Assembly (NCBI GenBank): GCA_002690445.1
Contig: NZER01000030.1
Location: forward strand, 5,692 to 18,606
Direction: 5' to 3'
DNA length: 12,915 nucleotides
DNA from: Candidatus Pacearchaeota archaeon
Lineage (GTDB): Archaea; Nanoarchaeota; Nanoarchaeia; Pacearchaeales; GW2011-AR1
The notes below the pieces were generated by a model. The model did not search any database and was not told the origin of the DNA. It saw nothing but the letters and a program-made list of their open reading frames with translations. The translations under genes and the position numbers were made by a program. Shown in pieces: positions 1 to 6,927 of this stretch; positions within the stretch are counted from its first letter, which is position 1; every line of letters starts with the position of its first letter.

Positions 1-1
1 T

Positions 2-2017
2 GGGCTTGAGGCGAAGCTTGAGAAGATGGGGGAAGCTGCGCGTTCTAAACAAAGCATCCTAAATTACAGATTGGCCGAAGCAAAGGAGGCCGAATTTGCA
101 TTGGCCTCTGCTACAGCTTATTCAAAGGATAGGCTCGCTCCACATATCAGCAAGTTCCTTGAGTCGCACAAGGCGAGCCGTCGTCCTCTTGGTTTAGATA
201 GTGTGATGCACTATACGGATGTTGAGTGGGGGATGCGGAATGTAGAGAGTGCAGTTGATGGGTATTGGAATCAGGTAAAAATACAAGGCGGAATGATTGA
301 TGAGGATGCCAGGGCATTGAAAGCCTTCGTCCAAGAGATGCCGCTTGGGTTGAGACCGAGGACTGGTGCAAGTAAAACGTTTGCGAAGTTTAATGAGTTC
401 ATTCGCATGTCGCTTACGTTTGGTGTCGCCGGGGTTCCTTTCCCTGCCTTCACATCTCGAAACATCATCGGGGGTATGTTCCAGGCTCTTACCGATCCAG
501 AGATGCGTGCGACTGATGTGGTGCGTCCAGCAATGGCAGTGCTCCACGACTTCCCACTAACGAGATGGTTTGCAAAACACTTGCCGATGCAGACAAAGGC
601 TCGGGGTGTTTCATTGATGCGTCGATCTCTTGGGAAGAATGTGGATGACGCAGCCAAGGCTCTAAAGGAGCTAGAAACATTAGAGTTGAAGGTTGGCGGT
701 GTCTATGCTCAAGACATAGTAATAGAGATGAAAACGCGAGGGGTGACTGGTGCTGACTTCGCAGCAGTTGAATCTCTTCGGCAATTCATGGGTGAGCCGG
801 AAGCCTTTGTCCCCATGATGATGTCCTTGATGGGCAAGGGGAAACAAGTAGATCCCACATGGGTAAGCAAGACGGGCAAGGCTGCGCCACGGATTTGGAA
901 TTACTTTGTAAGAAACATAAGAACGAACATGCTGCCCAGGCAGTTGGCCTCTGCGGCAGAAGATACGATGCGCATCAACAGTTACATGTCGATGCGTTCC
1001 GCTGGGGTTGATGCTAACGCTGCGGCTGAGAGGGTGCTGAACGCGCACATTTCGTACAATTATGTGAGCGAGGCGGATCGGTTCCTTCGGGACTTCATGC
1101 CGTTCGTGAGGTTCCGGGTTGGGACAGTGCCCAGGTTAATCAAGACCGCTGTTGAAAGACCCCAGACCTTCCTGCCTCTTGCGAAGATGAAGGAATGGAT
1201 TCGGAGAGAGGGAGAGGGTAAGCCTGGGGTAGTTGCGCCAGACTATTTGACCAACGCTTTTGCTATTCCTATCGGTCAAGACAAGGATGGCAACCTTCAG
1301 TTCATCTCTTCTCTTGGAATCATCCATGAAGACGTAGATGCGGTCATGGGCGTAACTGGTTTAATCAAAGATCCGTTCGTGTCTGGCAAGAGGTTTCTTC
1401 AGAAGGAGGTGGGTGCAAAAATCCACCCAACTGTTCGTGGATTCTTCCAATTCATCGGCAACATAGATTACTTCAGAGATAGACGGTGGACTGCACACAA
1501 AAAGCCACCGCCCTGGATGGAGAACAACGCTCCAATCAGGGATGCGGCTGTGAGGTTGGGGCTTCTGAACAAGGTAGAGAGATACGACAAGAAGACCGGG
1601 AAGACCAAAACCTACTACACGACCAACCAGTGGTATCACCCGCTTATTTCGACTATGGGTGCTAACAGAATTGATGATGAGATCGGCAAGATCTTTGACG
1701 ATAACCTGGAATGGTGGCAGAGAGTCATCAATATTGGTACCGGGATAAAGATCAAAACCATTGAAGAGCAGAGAGAGATGAGGCGTGTGCTGCAAAAGTC
1801 AGTACAAGCCTTGTTCGATGCTGGAGAGTTGGGACAGATCGAACGGTTCTTCGGCTACGGTGAATTGTCTGATGACATAGAAGAGCTTCTCAAGGCATAC
1901 AACCAGATTTCTGGTCCTAAGCCTCAACTGAGAAGGAGCAGGAGAAATAGAAGCGGGGCCGGTCCTATCCCCAGTCAAAGACTGAAGAATGTCTGGCCCC
2001 GTCCTATCGGACGTTAG
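2..2017 (+). CDS. C-terminal part of a large phage virion-type protein (partial)
   Basis: The frame is open from the left edge, so the first in-frame ATG (position 26) is probably internal and the gene starts upstream. At least 671 residues are visible. A central segment around residues 300-390 (counted from the ATG at 26) has the pattern: Arg-rich helix, 'AAEDTMRINSYMSMRSAG', an Ala-rich stretch, 'YNYVSEADRFLRDFMPFVRF', then a Pro/Arg 'RVGTVPRLIKTAVERP' segment. I recall similar patterns in very long phage structural proteins and large polyvalent proteins. The C-terminus is basic and Pro-rich (from about residue 632). No catalytic motif, signal peptide or clear membrane helix is visible. It is the only real plus-strand gene and converges on the replication genes, which fits the end of a late structural operon. 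Virion function is an inference from the remembered pattern and layout; a non-structural polyvalent protein is the main alternative. Confidence 0.6.
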   Translation, partial: GLEAKLEKMGEAARSKQSILNYRLAEAKEAEFALASATAYSKDRLAPHISKFLESHKASRRPLGLDSVMHYTDVEWGMRNVESAVDGYWNQVKIQGGMIDEDARALKAFVQEMPLGLRPRTGASKTFAKFNEFIRMSLTFGVAGVPFPAFTSRNIIGGMFQALTDPEMRATDVVRPAMAVLHDFPLTRWFAKHLPMQTKARGVSLMRRSLGKNVDDAAKALKELETLELKVGGVYAQDIVIEMKTRGVTGADFAAVESLRQFMGEPEAFVPMMMSLMGKGKQVDPTWVSKTGKAAPRIWNYFVRNIRTNMLPRQLASAAEDTMRINSYMSMRSAGVDANAAAERVLNAHISYNYVSEADRFLRDFMPFVRFRVGTVPRLIKTAVERPQTFLPLAKMKEWIRREGEGKPGVVAPDYLTNAFAIPIGQDKDGNLQFISSLGIIHEDVDAVMGVTGLIKDPFVSGKRFLQKEVGAKIHPTVRGFFQFIGNIDYFRDRRWTAHKKPPPWMENNAPIRDAAVRLGLLNKVERYDKKTGKTKTYYTTNQWYHPLISTMGANRIDDEIGKIFDDNLEWWQRVINIGTGIKIKTIEEQREMRRVLQKSVQALFDAGELGQIERFFGYGELSDDIEELLKAYNQISGPKPQLRRSRRNRSGAGPIPSQRLKNVWPRPIGR

Positions 2018-3633
2018 ACTCTCTCAGATGGCAACAGTAGTGGGTTGACTTGCCAGAGATTCTCGTCCAGCCTGATCTGGTTGTGGTTGGAGAGATAGTT
2101 AAGAGCACGCTGTATGTCAGCGTTGCCCTCTGCGTCCCTGAGAGGCGCACCAGCCTCTTCCATTGTGAACGAGGTCACTCTCTCTCTCTTGATCCAGGAT
2201 GACACTCTACGCGCTCGTGACGCCGTCTTATCGACTGGAGCGTCATCAAGGACTCGGTAGGAATGCTGAATGTAGTAGTCAGCGATCTGGCATGCGGCAT
2301 CGACATCCTTGTCTCTCACCGGGCCACTCTCTGAGTGGGTATCTGCTGAGTTGAGTATGGCAGAGAAGCGCAGGACGTAGGACTTGAGCTTGTTGCAGAA
2401 GCCCACGATGGGGGCGTATTCCCCGTCTGGAGATAGCCTTGGTTCTATCTCGTCAAGGAACTTGTTGTATCGTGCAGATGCCTTCTCACTGAGTTCCATT
2501 ATGCGTGGGTATGCAGTGTCGAGCATGGACCAGGCAGCAGACATGAACCCGGCGTACTCCTGAGAGACATCTGCCGGGATTTGAGTGGAGTTGCTTTTCC
2601 TTTGACCGGCGAGAGTTCTTGGCGTAGCATAGAGAAACCTGTCTGCTAGTCCTCGACCTCGAAATCCCTGGATTGAGAGCAGTTGATCTACGGCAGATGG
2701 TTGGGCTGTGATCACAATGTTAAGCGCCGGTCGTTCAAGGATGGTCGGCGCTTTTCCCATGCGATCGATGCGGGTGTCTTCTCCGCTCCAGGCTTTGAGG
2801 ATGATGCCCAGGTTCGGAGACTCAGCGTAGCGTCCGATGGCTGTGATGAGTCCATCGCTCTCAGAGCTTGGCATGATGATCCGACAGTTGTTCTCGGACA
2901 TCAGAGCGGCAAGCCGTTCCGGTGTAGTGTCATCACAGTAGAGACGAGGCTCTGTGGGGTTCCCGATCTCTTCGATTTCGATGCGCATAGCAACGCAGTC
3001 TCGGAGAATCACCTGCCTGTCGTGATTGTCAGTCTCTCTTGAGAGATCCTTCTCTAGCTTTGCGAGTTGTTGTTCCAGCGCTCGCTTCTCTGCCAGCTTC
3101 TTGGCTATTTCGGGCCTGTGGAAGCTGATGAGTTCGTTCTCTGTATCTGCCAGCGGCTTCCTCGCTTCCGAGAAAACGGGGCTCTTGCCTTCTCCTGGGG
3201 GCAAGATGATCATTTGGTAGAGGCAGATCTGTTCCACCCATCCCGGTCTTGGTGAGACGCAGACTCGTCTAGCCATTGCTCCGGCGTAAAGACCGAGAGC
3301 AATCATGGCAGGAAGGTCACGATCTACTTGGTAGCTCCTGGCTACATGAGTCACCCAGTTCTTCATCCAATCGGGCAGTACATCGACTGGGAACGAGGGC
3401 AGCGTATAGCTTTCATCTATAGGTATCGGTGCTAACCAGTTGTCATACAACGCTACGGTGACCGACTGTCGGCACCACTTTGCGAGTTGTTCGTCCTCGC
3501 AGTTCTTGGCTTTCTCGATGATCTCTTCGCATAGCGGGTCAAGTCTAGCTAGTCCACGCTCTTCCAGGTGGATCTGGCTGAACTTGTCCCGGTAGTACCC
3601 GTCGAGATCTTGCACGTTAGATGACATGATCAC
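2014..3633 (-). CDS. DUF3987-type phage primase/helicase-like protein
   Basis: A 539-residue protein. A helical region at about residues 85-125 ('LPDWMKNWV' to 'AMIALGLYAGAMARR') precedes a P-loop-like motif LPPGEGKSPVF near 144-154, with Gly, Lys and Ser as in Walker A. A charged coiled-coil-like stretch spans about 165-225. 'YCDDTTPERLAALM' (232-245), 'IIMPSSESDGL' (252-262) and 'LNIVITAQPSAVDQLL' (304-319) follow. This order is characteristic of DUF3987 proteins, which are found in phage and mobile-element replication modules and are thought to act as replicative helicase or primase partners. The start is either GTG at 3633, which overlaps the upstream TGA as GTGA, or ATG at 3627; I favour the coupled GTG slightly. 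It is the last gene of the leftward block. Its TAA stop overlaps the TAG stop of the convergent gene. The family call is good; the exact enzymatic role is inferred. Confidence 0.78.
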   Translation of the reverse strand: MIMSSNVQDLDGYYRDKFSQIHLEERGLARLDPLCEEIIEKAKNCEDEQLAKWCRQSVTVALYDNWLAPIPIDESYTLPSFPVDVLPDWMKNWVTHVARSYQVDRDLPAMIALGLYAGAMARRVCVSPRPGWVEQICLYQMIILPPGEGKSPVFSEARKPLADTENELISFHRPEIAKKLAEKRALEQQLAKLEKDLSRETDNHDRQVILRDCVAMRIEIEEIGNPTEPRLYCDDTTPERLAALMSENNCRIIMPSSESDGLITAIGRYAESPNLGIILKAWSGEDTRIDRMGKAPTILERPALNIVITAQPSAVDQLLSIQGFRGRGLADRFLYATPRTLAGQRKSNSTQIPADVSQEYAGFMSAAWSMLDTAYPRIMELSEKASARYNKFLDEIEPRLSPDGEYAPIVGFCNKLKSYVLRFSAILNSADTHSESGPVRDKDVDAACQIADYYIQHSYRVLDDAPVDKTASRARRVSSWIKRERVTSFTMEEAGAPLRDAEGNADIQRALNYLSNHNQIRLDENLWQVNPLLLPSERV

Positions 3634-3938
3634 ACAAATGCGCCCATGTGATGTGCAATTTGAACGAGAAACGACGCTGCCTTGGCATATTCTTCATCAA
3701 CCCACGCTCTTTTTTCAATCTGTTCTGAGATCCTGTCGATCACTTCGGCATCGACTTCTTCTGCCATCTCTTCGTATGCCTTGATTGAGTTTAGGTACTC
3801 TGCTCTCATGGCACCAGTCTTTGAGAAAGGATTCTCTCTGGTTGCACGCTCCGATTCCATCGTCTCCATTGCGGTTTGTATTTCTTTGAGCACTCGACGC
3901 ATAGAAGCCCTGATTTTTTGTTTGTTGCGCTTAGTCAT
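3630..3938 (-). CDS. Small helical charged protein, unknown
   Basis: A 102-residue protein, almost entirely predicted helix and rich in Glu, Lys, Arg and Ala. It has a basic N-terminus (MTKRNKQKIRASMRRV) and a long amphipathic stretch at about residues 45-80 ('AYEEMAEEVDAEVIDRISEQIEKRAW') that could form a coiled coil. There are no Cys, signal peptide or membrane segments. The start ATG lies inside the last codons of the lipoprotein gene (8-base overlap), with a GGGAGA Shine-Dalgarno-like sequence upstream. Its stop shares bases with the GTG of the DUF3987 gene, so translation of the two is probably coupled. I do not recognise the family. Coupling to a helicase-like gene would suit a small replication accessory factor, but that is a guess from position only. 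Confidence 0.7.
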   Translation of the reverse strand: MTKRNKQKIRASMRRVLKEIQTAMETMESERATRENPFSKTGAMRAEYLNSIKAYEEMAEEVDAEVIDRISEQIEKRAWVDEEYAKAASFLVQIAHHMGAFV

Positions 3939-4434
3939 TGTGGATAAGTCTCCCTGCGGAATCTCCTACGATTTGGTAAACACGGTCCTTCTCTTCGGTC
4001 GTCATCCCTGCTGCCATCCATCTCCTGATGGCTGATCGTAAGCGGTCGATCTCAGTGGTAGCCTGAGTTGCAGCACGATCCGCTTTTAGTTCTAGGGCTA
4101 GTCTCTTTGAGTTGTGATCTCTCGCTTCCTGTTGTTGCGAGACGAGCTTCAGGATGGCATCGGTGGGGGCAAGTCCATCCGGGTTGGTTATCTTTGCGAT
4201 CTCTTCTCGGAAAACATGAGAGAGTTCTCTTTCCCAGGATGCACCGAGTTCGTTGGAATACTGCTGAAGACGGGTTGATACGCCTCTTCTGTAGGCATGA
4301 TCCATCTTCGTGGCGAGGTCTGCGGCTTCGATTACTGGTGCTGGAGCTTGACATCCGAAAGAAAGTACCATGACTATCGGTGAAAGTCTACAGGTTTTCT
4401 TTACGGCAGTGATGAATAAGAAACTTTTTATCAT
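3931..4434 (-). CDS. Putative phage lipoprotein
   Basis: The start is the ATG at 4434, preceded by AAGGA with 7-nt spacing. The frame runs 15 codons further upstream without a ribosome site, so the longer form is not preferred. The product is 167 residues. The N-terminus reads as a secretion signal: Lys at positions 3, 12 and 13, a hydrophobic stretch 'LSPIVMVLSFGC' at about 17-28, and Cys28 followed by 'QAPAPV'. This fits a lipobox loosely (Ser at -3 rather than the usual Leu). If it is processed by the lipoprotein pathway, the mature part is a charged helical domain ending in 'RLIHND'. The gene begins inside the 3' end of the upstream small gene (47-base overlap). A membrane-anchored protein inside a replication block is unexpected; spanin-like, superinfection-exclusion or membrane-tethering roles are possible, and none can be chosen from sequence. 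Confidence 0.62.
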   Translation of the reverse strand: MIKSFLFITAVKKTCRLSPIVMVLSFGCQAPAPVIEAADLATKMDHAYRRGVSTRLQQYSNELGASWERELSHVFREEIAKITNPDGLAPTDAILKLVSQQQEARDHNSKRLALELKADRAATQATTEIDRLRSAIRRWMAAGMTTEEKDRVYQIVGDSAGRLIHND

Positions 4435-4687
4435 TTCGTATCCTTTCGCAGAGGTTGTCGAACTGGCGACCGACTCCATAGAGGACTGTTCTGCCAGTTA
4501 CTTTGGTTGGGATTGCGTAGTGTGCTCGGATTAGTAGTCCCTCGCTGACGAGCTTACTCAACCAATATTTCAGCCTCTTCTGTCCCGTTGGGAACGGTAG
4601 GAGCTTGTAAATAAGGTTCGTGTTGAGAGGGAGTGGCTGGCCCTGTAGCCATTTCTGCACATCGTATTTGTCGTAGACTATTCTCAT
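4388..4687 (-). CDS. Small protein with winged-helix-like segment, unknown
   Basis: A 99-residue protein. The start is well supported: AGGAGG lies 8 nt upstream of the ATG, and a TAG in the same frame immediately precedes it. The middle part, 'GQKRLKYWLSKLVSEGLLIRAHY' followed by 'KVTGRTVLYGVG' (about residues 35-72), looks like a recognition helix plus beta-wing of a winged-helix domain: a helix ending in Leu, a Gly turn, then a short hairpin ending in Tyr. The C-terminus is basic. No metal motif is seen. It begins 134 bases inside the preceding nuclease-like frame and overlaps the lipoprotein gene at its other end, so it sits in an unusually overlapped spot. A DNA-binding role is an inference from the fold-like pattern only. 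Confidence 0.62.
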   Translation of the reverse strand: MRIVYDKYDVQKWLQGQPLPLNTNLIYKLLPFPTGQKRLKYWLSKLVSEGLLIRAHYAIPTKVTGRTVLYGVGRQFDNLCERIRNDKKFLIHHCRKENL

Positions 4688-5024
4688 CTATATAAAGCCT
4701 CCTGCACTTCCATATCATTCTCTTGCTCCCAGGCTTCTGGGGCTTCTTGGTCCATCCGTGAAACTCAACGGTGTTTCCACACGTTATCCACATATCGAAC
4801 ATGCTCCCAAGAGCGAGAGCTTTCTTGTATCTTGAGGAGAGGTTCGCCCCTGTCGTGCTCTGGATGCCCACCAAGCCTTTCCTGGACGGGTGCATGGCAA
4901 CGAGATCAATGAACCCATACAGGTCTTGTCTTTTCCGAATCGCAGCTATGTACCTCTCGACTACTGCTGCCACATAGCCTTCGGATCTCATGAGCTTGAG
5001 ACTTCGTTGGGTGGGTGATGACAT
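4554..5024 (-). CDS. Putative PD-(D/E)XK-like phage nuclease
   Basis: The first 110 or so residues follow a pattern I recall from small phage proteins: 'TQRSLKLMRSEGY' at the N-terminus, an 'ERY' with Glu23, 'RQDLYGFIDLVAM' with Asp40, 'GLVGIQSTTGANLSSR' with Gln55, then 'EFHGWTKKP' and 'WKCRRLYI'. The spacing Glu, Asp, then Gln followed by a hydroxyl residue on a beta strand resembles a degenerate PD-(D/E)XK fold (VRR-NUC or resolvase-like). Relatives as I remember them end soon after the last strand. Here the frame continues about 40 residues ('DENSLRQIRC' onward) over the start of the next gene. The start ATG at 5024 has only a weak GGAAG ribosome site within a repeated element. It is the first gene after the erf terminator, so it heads a block. 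Catalytic activity is inferred; the fold assignment is tentative. Confidence 0.6.
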   Translation of the reverse strand: MSSPTQRSLKLMRSEGYVAAVVERYIAAIRKRQDLYGFIDLVAMHPSRKGLVGIQSTTGANLSSRYKKALALGSMFDMWITCGNTVEFHGWTKKPQKPGSKRMIWKCRRLYIDENSLRQIRCAEMATGPATPSQHEPYLQAPTVPNGTEEAEILVE

Positions 5025-5026
5025 GG

Positions 5027-5059
5027 GGCTTCCGGTTGTAGTGGTAAGGCTTCCGGTTG
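5027..5059. repeat. Two 12-bp direct repeats upstream of the nuclease-like gene
   Basis: The 12-mer GGCTTCCGGTTG (plus strand) occurs at 5027-5038 and 5048-5059, a 21-bp period, i.e. about two helical turns. It lies between the nuclease-like start codon and the erf terminator. A third, 11-base copy (GCTTCCGGTTG) occurs at 12199-12209 in the leader of the first leftward block. Placement at two block starts suggests a regulatory protein site; this is an inference from position. Confidence 0.5.
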
Positions 5060-5093
5060 AGATATGACCCTCGGCGTCCGGGGGGGGGCTAAC

Positions 5094-5131
5094 AAAAAAG
5101 CGCGTCAGGGAGCGTGCTGTCCCTGACGCGC
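5094..5131 (-). terminator. Intrinsic terminator after the erf-like gene
   Basis: On the minus strand a perfect 12-bp stem (GCGCGTCAGGGA pairing with TCCCTGACGCGC; arms 5120-5131 and 5100-5111) with an 8-nt loop is followed directly by six T residues (5099-5094). It starts 8 bases after the erf-like stop codon. This is a textbook Rho-independent terminator closing the middle leftward block. Confidence 0.93.
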
Positions 5132-5139
5132 ATACTATT

Positions 5140-5847
5140 TCAGAATGGCAAGCCGTCTGTTACCCAGCCTGCTTCTGATTCCTCGCTTTCTTCTGGTTCA
5201 AGCAGTGCTGATTGAGTTGTTATTGCGATTGCCCTGGCCTTGAAGACCTCGGTGCTCTTGTTAGCTTCAAATGCTGATCCTGCTGCCCACTTGAGAATGC
5301 CAGTTGCCTTGGGATGTTGGATGGCTTCTGCGTATGTCATGTGGACACATTCGGGTGCATCGTTCCTGCTATTTGTGGCGAGCTTCTCCCATCCTCGGAA
5401 GTCATTAGCTACCTTTTCGTGATGCCATTCTTTTCCTTCGACTACTTCGGTTGCGTCGAACATTTGTTTAGCATCATGAACTTTCTGTTGTTCAAGAGCA
5501 TTGACGAGTTCATCAGCGCTAGCAAACTCTGTGCCTGCATAGCCTGCTGCTGCGAGTGCTCTGCCGATTGCACTTGTTTCTGCATTTTCGAGTGCCGATG
5601 TCTTGTTGATCCTGCTGGCACTTCGATACTCTTCAGCGTGACCTGATCCTACAATCTTACCGTTTGGGTCTACGAGCATTGCTTTCATGATGACTCTCTC
5701 GGAATCATTGGATAGCATCTCGGTTTCTATTCCCCATCCATCTTTGATTGTGTACTCTGCTCTGACTTCGTTGGTTCGATAGGCAACTGTTTTGTATTCT
5801 TTGCCGTGGATATCAACGATGCCTTCAGTCTTGTTCTTCTTCGCCAC
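5140..5847 (-). CDS. erf: ERF-family single-strand annealing recombinase
   Basis: A 235-residue protein. The core runs through 'VDIHGKEYKTVAYRTNEVRAEY' (about 11-32), 'GWGIETEML' and 'VIMKAMLVDPNGKIVGSGHAEE' to the hallmark 'ALENAETSAIGRALAAAGY' (about 85-103), where the invariant Glu/Thr-Ser-Ala-Gly-Arg-Ala-Leu block marks ERF-type annealing proteins of phages. Such proteins coat ssDNA and pair complementary strands during recombination and replication. The C-terminal half (from about 120) is more variable and ends with an acidic stretch 'EPEESEESE' before 'AGWVTDGLPF', which resembles an SSB-like tail ending in Pro-Phe. The start is GTG with GGAGG about 6 nt upstream, inside the last codons of the HNH-like gene (23-base overlap). 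It is the last gene of its block. The family call is fairly firm; a divergent Rad52-like annealing protein is the alternative. Confidence 0.8.
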   Translation of the reverse strand: MAKKNKTEGIVDIHGKEYKTVAYRTNEVRAEYTIKDGWGIETEMLSNDSERVIMKAMLVDPNGKIVGSGHAEEYRSASRINKTSALENAETSAIGRALAAAGYAGTEFASADELVNALEQQKVHDAKQMFDATEVVEGKEWHHEKVANDFRGWEKLATNSRNDAPECVHMTYAEAIQHPKATGILKWAAGSAFEANKSTEVFKARAIAITTQSALLEPEESEESEAGWVTDGLPF

Positions 5848-6109
5848 GGCTGTCCTCCATTAGTCGTAGTAGTGCTTCGTAGTGTTCTGGGCTCAACTCT
5901 TCTCCTTCATTTTCATTGGGGTATAGGTTTGGTGCTCCTGTTATGAGCATCATTCTGATCGGAATGACTTTGTTGTCGTTGCAATCTGTGCAGCACCGTT
6001 GATCAGAACCGGCTCGGATGGGATGAGGGTTGTGTCCTTTGTCCCAGAAAACTTCACCCTTCAACGTGAGTTGTGATTCAATCTCTCCTTCACATAGGCA
6101 GCAATTCAT
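5825..6109 (-). CDS. HNH-like / zinc-binding small phage protein
   Basis: A 94-residue protein with an N-terminal metal module: 'CCLC' at residues 3-6, then 'WDKGHNPHPI' (about 22-31), then 'CCTDCN' (about 39-44) and 'KVIPIRMM'. The CxxC, GHNPHP, CCxxCN order is common in small phage proteins often labelled HNH endonuclease or zinc-binding. His, Asn and the Cys pairs fit a treble-clef fold. The C-terminal third is acidic and helical ('NENEGEELSPEHYEALLRLM'). The start ATG has AAAAGGAG with 5-nt spacing. It overlaps the start of the erf-like gene by 23 bases, so the two are probably co-translated; a nuclease or DNA-binding partner of recombination would fit. Whether it cleaves DNA cannot be judged. 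Confidence 0.7.
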   Translation of the reverse strand: MNCCLCEGEIESQLTLKGEVFWDKGHNPHPIRAGSDQRCCTDCNDNKVIPIRMMLITGAPNLYPNENEGEELSPEHYEALLRLMEDSRGEEEQD

Positions 6110-6133
6110 CGGTTCTCCTTTTAACGAAAGATA

Positions 6134-6171
6134 GGGAGAAAGTCCAGCCTTTTAACTGGGGGCTTTCTCCC
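6134..6171 (-). promoter_or_regulatory. Intercistronic hairpin
   Basis: In the gap before the HNH-like gene, GGGAGAAAG (read on either strand) pairs with CTTTCTCCC, a perfect 9-bp stem at 6134-6142 and 6163-6171. An inner CCAG/CTGG stem adds four pairs. No clean T-tract follows on the minus strand, so it is not a standard terminator. An RNase III-type processing or mRNA-stability element is possible. Confidence 0.55.
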
Positions 6172-6177
6172 CGTGGT

Positions 6178-6582
6178 TTAGTTATTCCAGACAGCGGCTT
6201 TTTTGTAAGTCTTGTACTGCTTTTGACTTACCTCTATGTAGATTACTGCCGTGATGTTTCTTCTTGTGGCAGTTTCTTCTGGCAGGATGACTATTGTTTG
6301 GACATCCTTGCCCTGGAAGTAGGTGAAGGTATCTGGATTCACGACGACTCTGCATTTGGTTTTCTGTTTGGAACCGTGTAGTTCCAGCTTGCCAGTTACT
6401 CCTATTTGTGTGTGAAATCCGTTTCTGTCGTCGGGAATTGATGTGGCTGTTACGGCTACCCTTTCTCCTTCAAGTAGAGACATCATCTCTCGTACTGTCT
6501 TTGTAAAATCCTCTGGTATGATCTTTGTTTTTCTTATTGTTTCTCCTTTATCGAGCATTGGGTATTCTTCGTTTTCTGTCAT
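6178..6582 (-). CDS. Unknown small beta-rich phage protein
   Basis: Preferred start is ATG at 6582 (134 residues, MTENEEYPML...). An ATG at 6558 is also possible, and the frame is open to 6624. The body alternates beta-like segments: 'GERVAVTATSIPDDRNGFHTQIGVTGKLELHG', 'KCRVVVNPDTFTYFQGKDVQTIVIL', 'NITAVIYIEVS'. The pattern 'gly-lys-leu ... arg-val-val-val ... phe-x-tyr-phe ... asp-val' recurs in small phage proteins without assigned function. There are no motifs for catalysis or metal binding. It overlaps the 3' end of the tiny zinc-ribbon gene in another frame. A hairpin lies just downstream, before the HNH-like gene. Function unknown. Confidence 0.62.
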   Translation of the reverse strand: MTENEEYPMLDKGETIRKTKIIPEDFTKTVREMMSLLEGERVAVTATSIPDDRNGFHTQIGVTGKLELHGSKQKTKCRVVVNPDTFTYFQGKDVQTIVILPEETATRRNITAVIYIEVSQKQYKTYKKAAVWNN

Positions 6583-6667
6583 AGAACATGATCCCGCATT
6601 CGTGGCAGTCGAAGAGATCTCCATCCTGCCATACTACATTGGTTGATTGACAGTTCGGGCAGGTCAT
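6548..6667 (-). CDS. 39-residue zinc-ribbon microprotein
   Basis: This very short gene starts with an ATG that overlaps the TGA stop of the preceding gene (ATGA) and encodes 39 residues. It has 'CPNC' at residues 3-6 and 'CHEC' at 21-24, separated by 14 residues including 'TNVVWQDGDLFD', and a basic tail 'DRKRRIPNAR'. Two CxxC knuckles with this spacing form a minimal zinc ribbon. It ends TAA. The next frame starts inside it. The coupling overlap and intact metal motif argue that it is real despite its length. Zinc ribbons of this size usually bind nucleic acid or partner proteins; its target is unknown. Confidence 0.72.
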   Translation of the reverse strand: MTCPNCQSTNVVWQDGDLFDCHECGIMFYDRKRRIPNAR

Positions 6668-6927
6668 TCGGTTTCTCTGATTGTGATTTTTCGTAATGCT
6701 TCCATTGTTCCTGGGATTAACTTGTCAGCTAGCTCACAGTCTGGGCATGGTTCTTTTTCTTCTGCCCTTTTTTGTCTTCCGTAAAGCCTAGTGGCAGTAA
6801 TGACTGATGCCTTTTGTGCGTCGCTCCATTTTGGCCAGAGTTCCTGGAGAGGTTTGCCGACACCTTCCATGTAGAGCATGAGGAAATCGAGAAACTCACG
6901 AATAAAGGTGTCGATCGCCTCGGTCAT
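6664..6927 (-). CDS. Unknown small protein with one CxxC
   Basis: The preferred start is ATG at 6927, which overlaps the TGA of the upstream recoded gene (ATGA) and gives 87 residues. A start at 6963 adds 12 residues and has a GGGAG sequence 11 nt upstream, so it cannot be excluded. The N-terminal half is helical ('IDTFIREFLDFLMLYMEG'), followed by 'LQELWPKWSDAQKASVITATRLYGRQKRAEEKE' and a single 'CPDC' at residues 60-63. The protein ends in 'ITIRETE'. With only one CxxC, metal binding would need a dimer or partner. Stop and start overlap with the zinc-ribbon microgene, so three consecutive genes are translationally chained. Function unknown. Confidence 0.68.
   Translation of the reverse strand: MTEAIDTFIREFLDFLMLYMEGVGKPLQELWPKWSDAQKASVITATRLYGRQKRAEEKEPCPDCELADKLIPGTMEALRKITIRETE

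Noticed and set aside
194..1795. Several minus-strand frames opposite the virion-type gene
   Set aside because: They are shadows of the plus-strand gene, with no ribosome sites, family motifs or arrangement of their own.
2683..3255. Plus-strand frames inside the DUF3987 gene
   Set aside because: They are antisense shadows of a well-supported gene with no features of their own.
5080..5088. Run of nine G
   Set aside because: Possibly phase-variable or a sequencing-error site, but it lies in a non-coding gap next to a terminator and changes no frame I can support.
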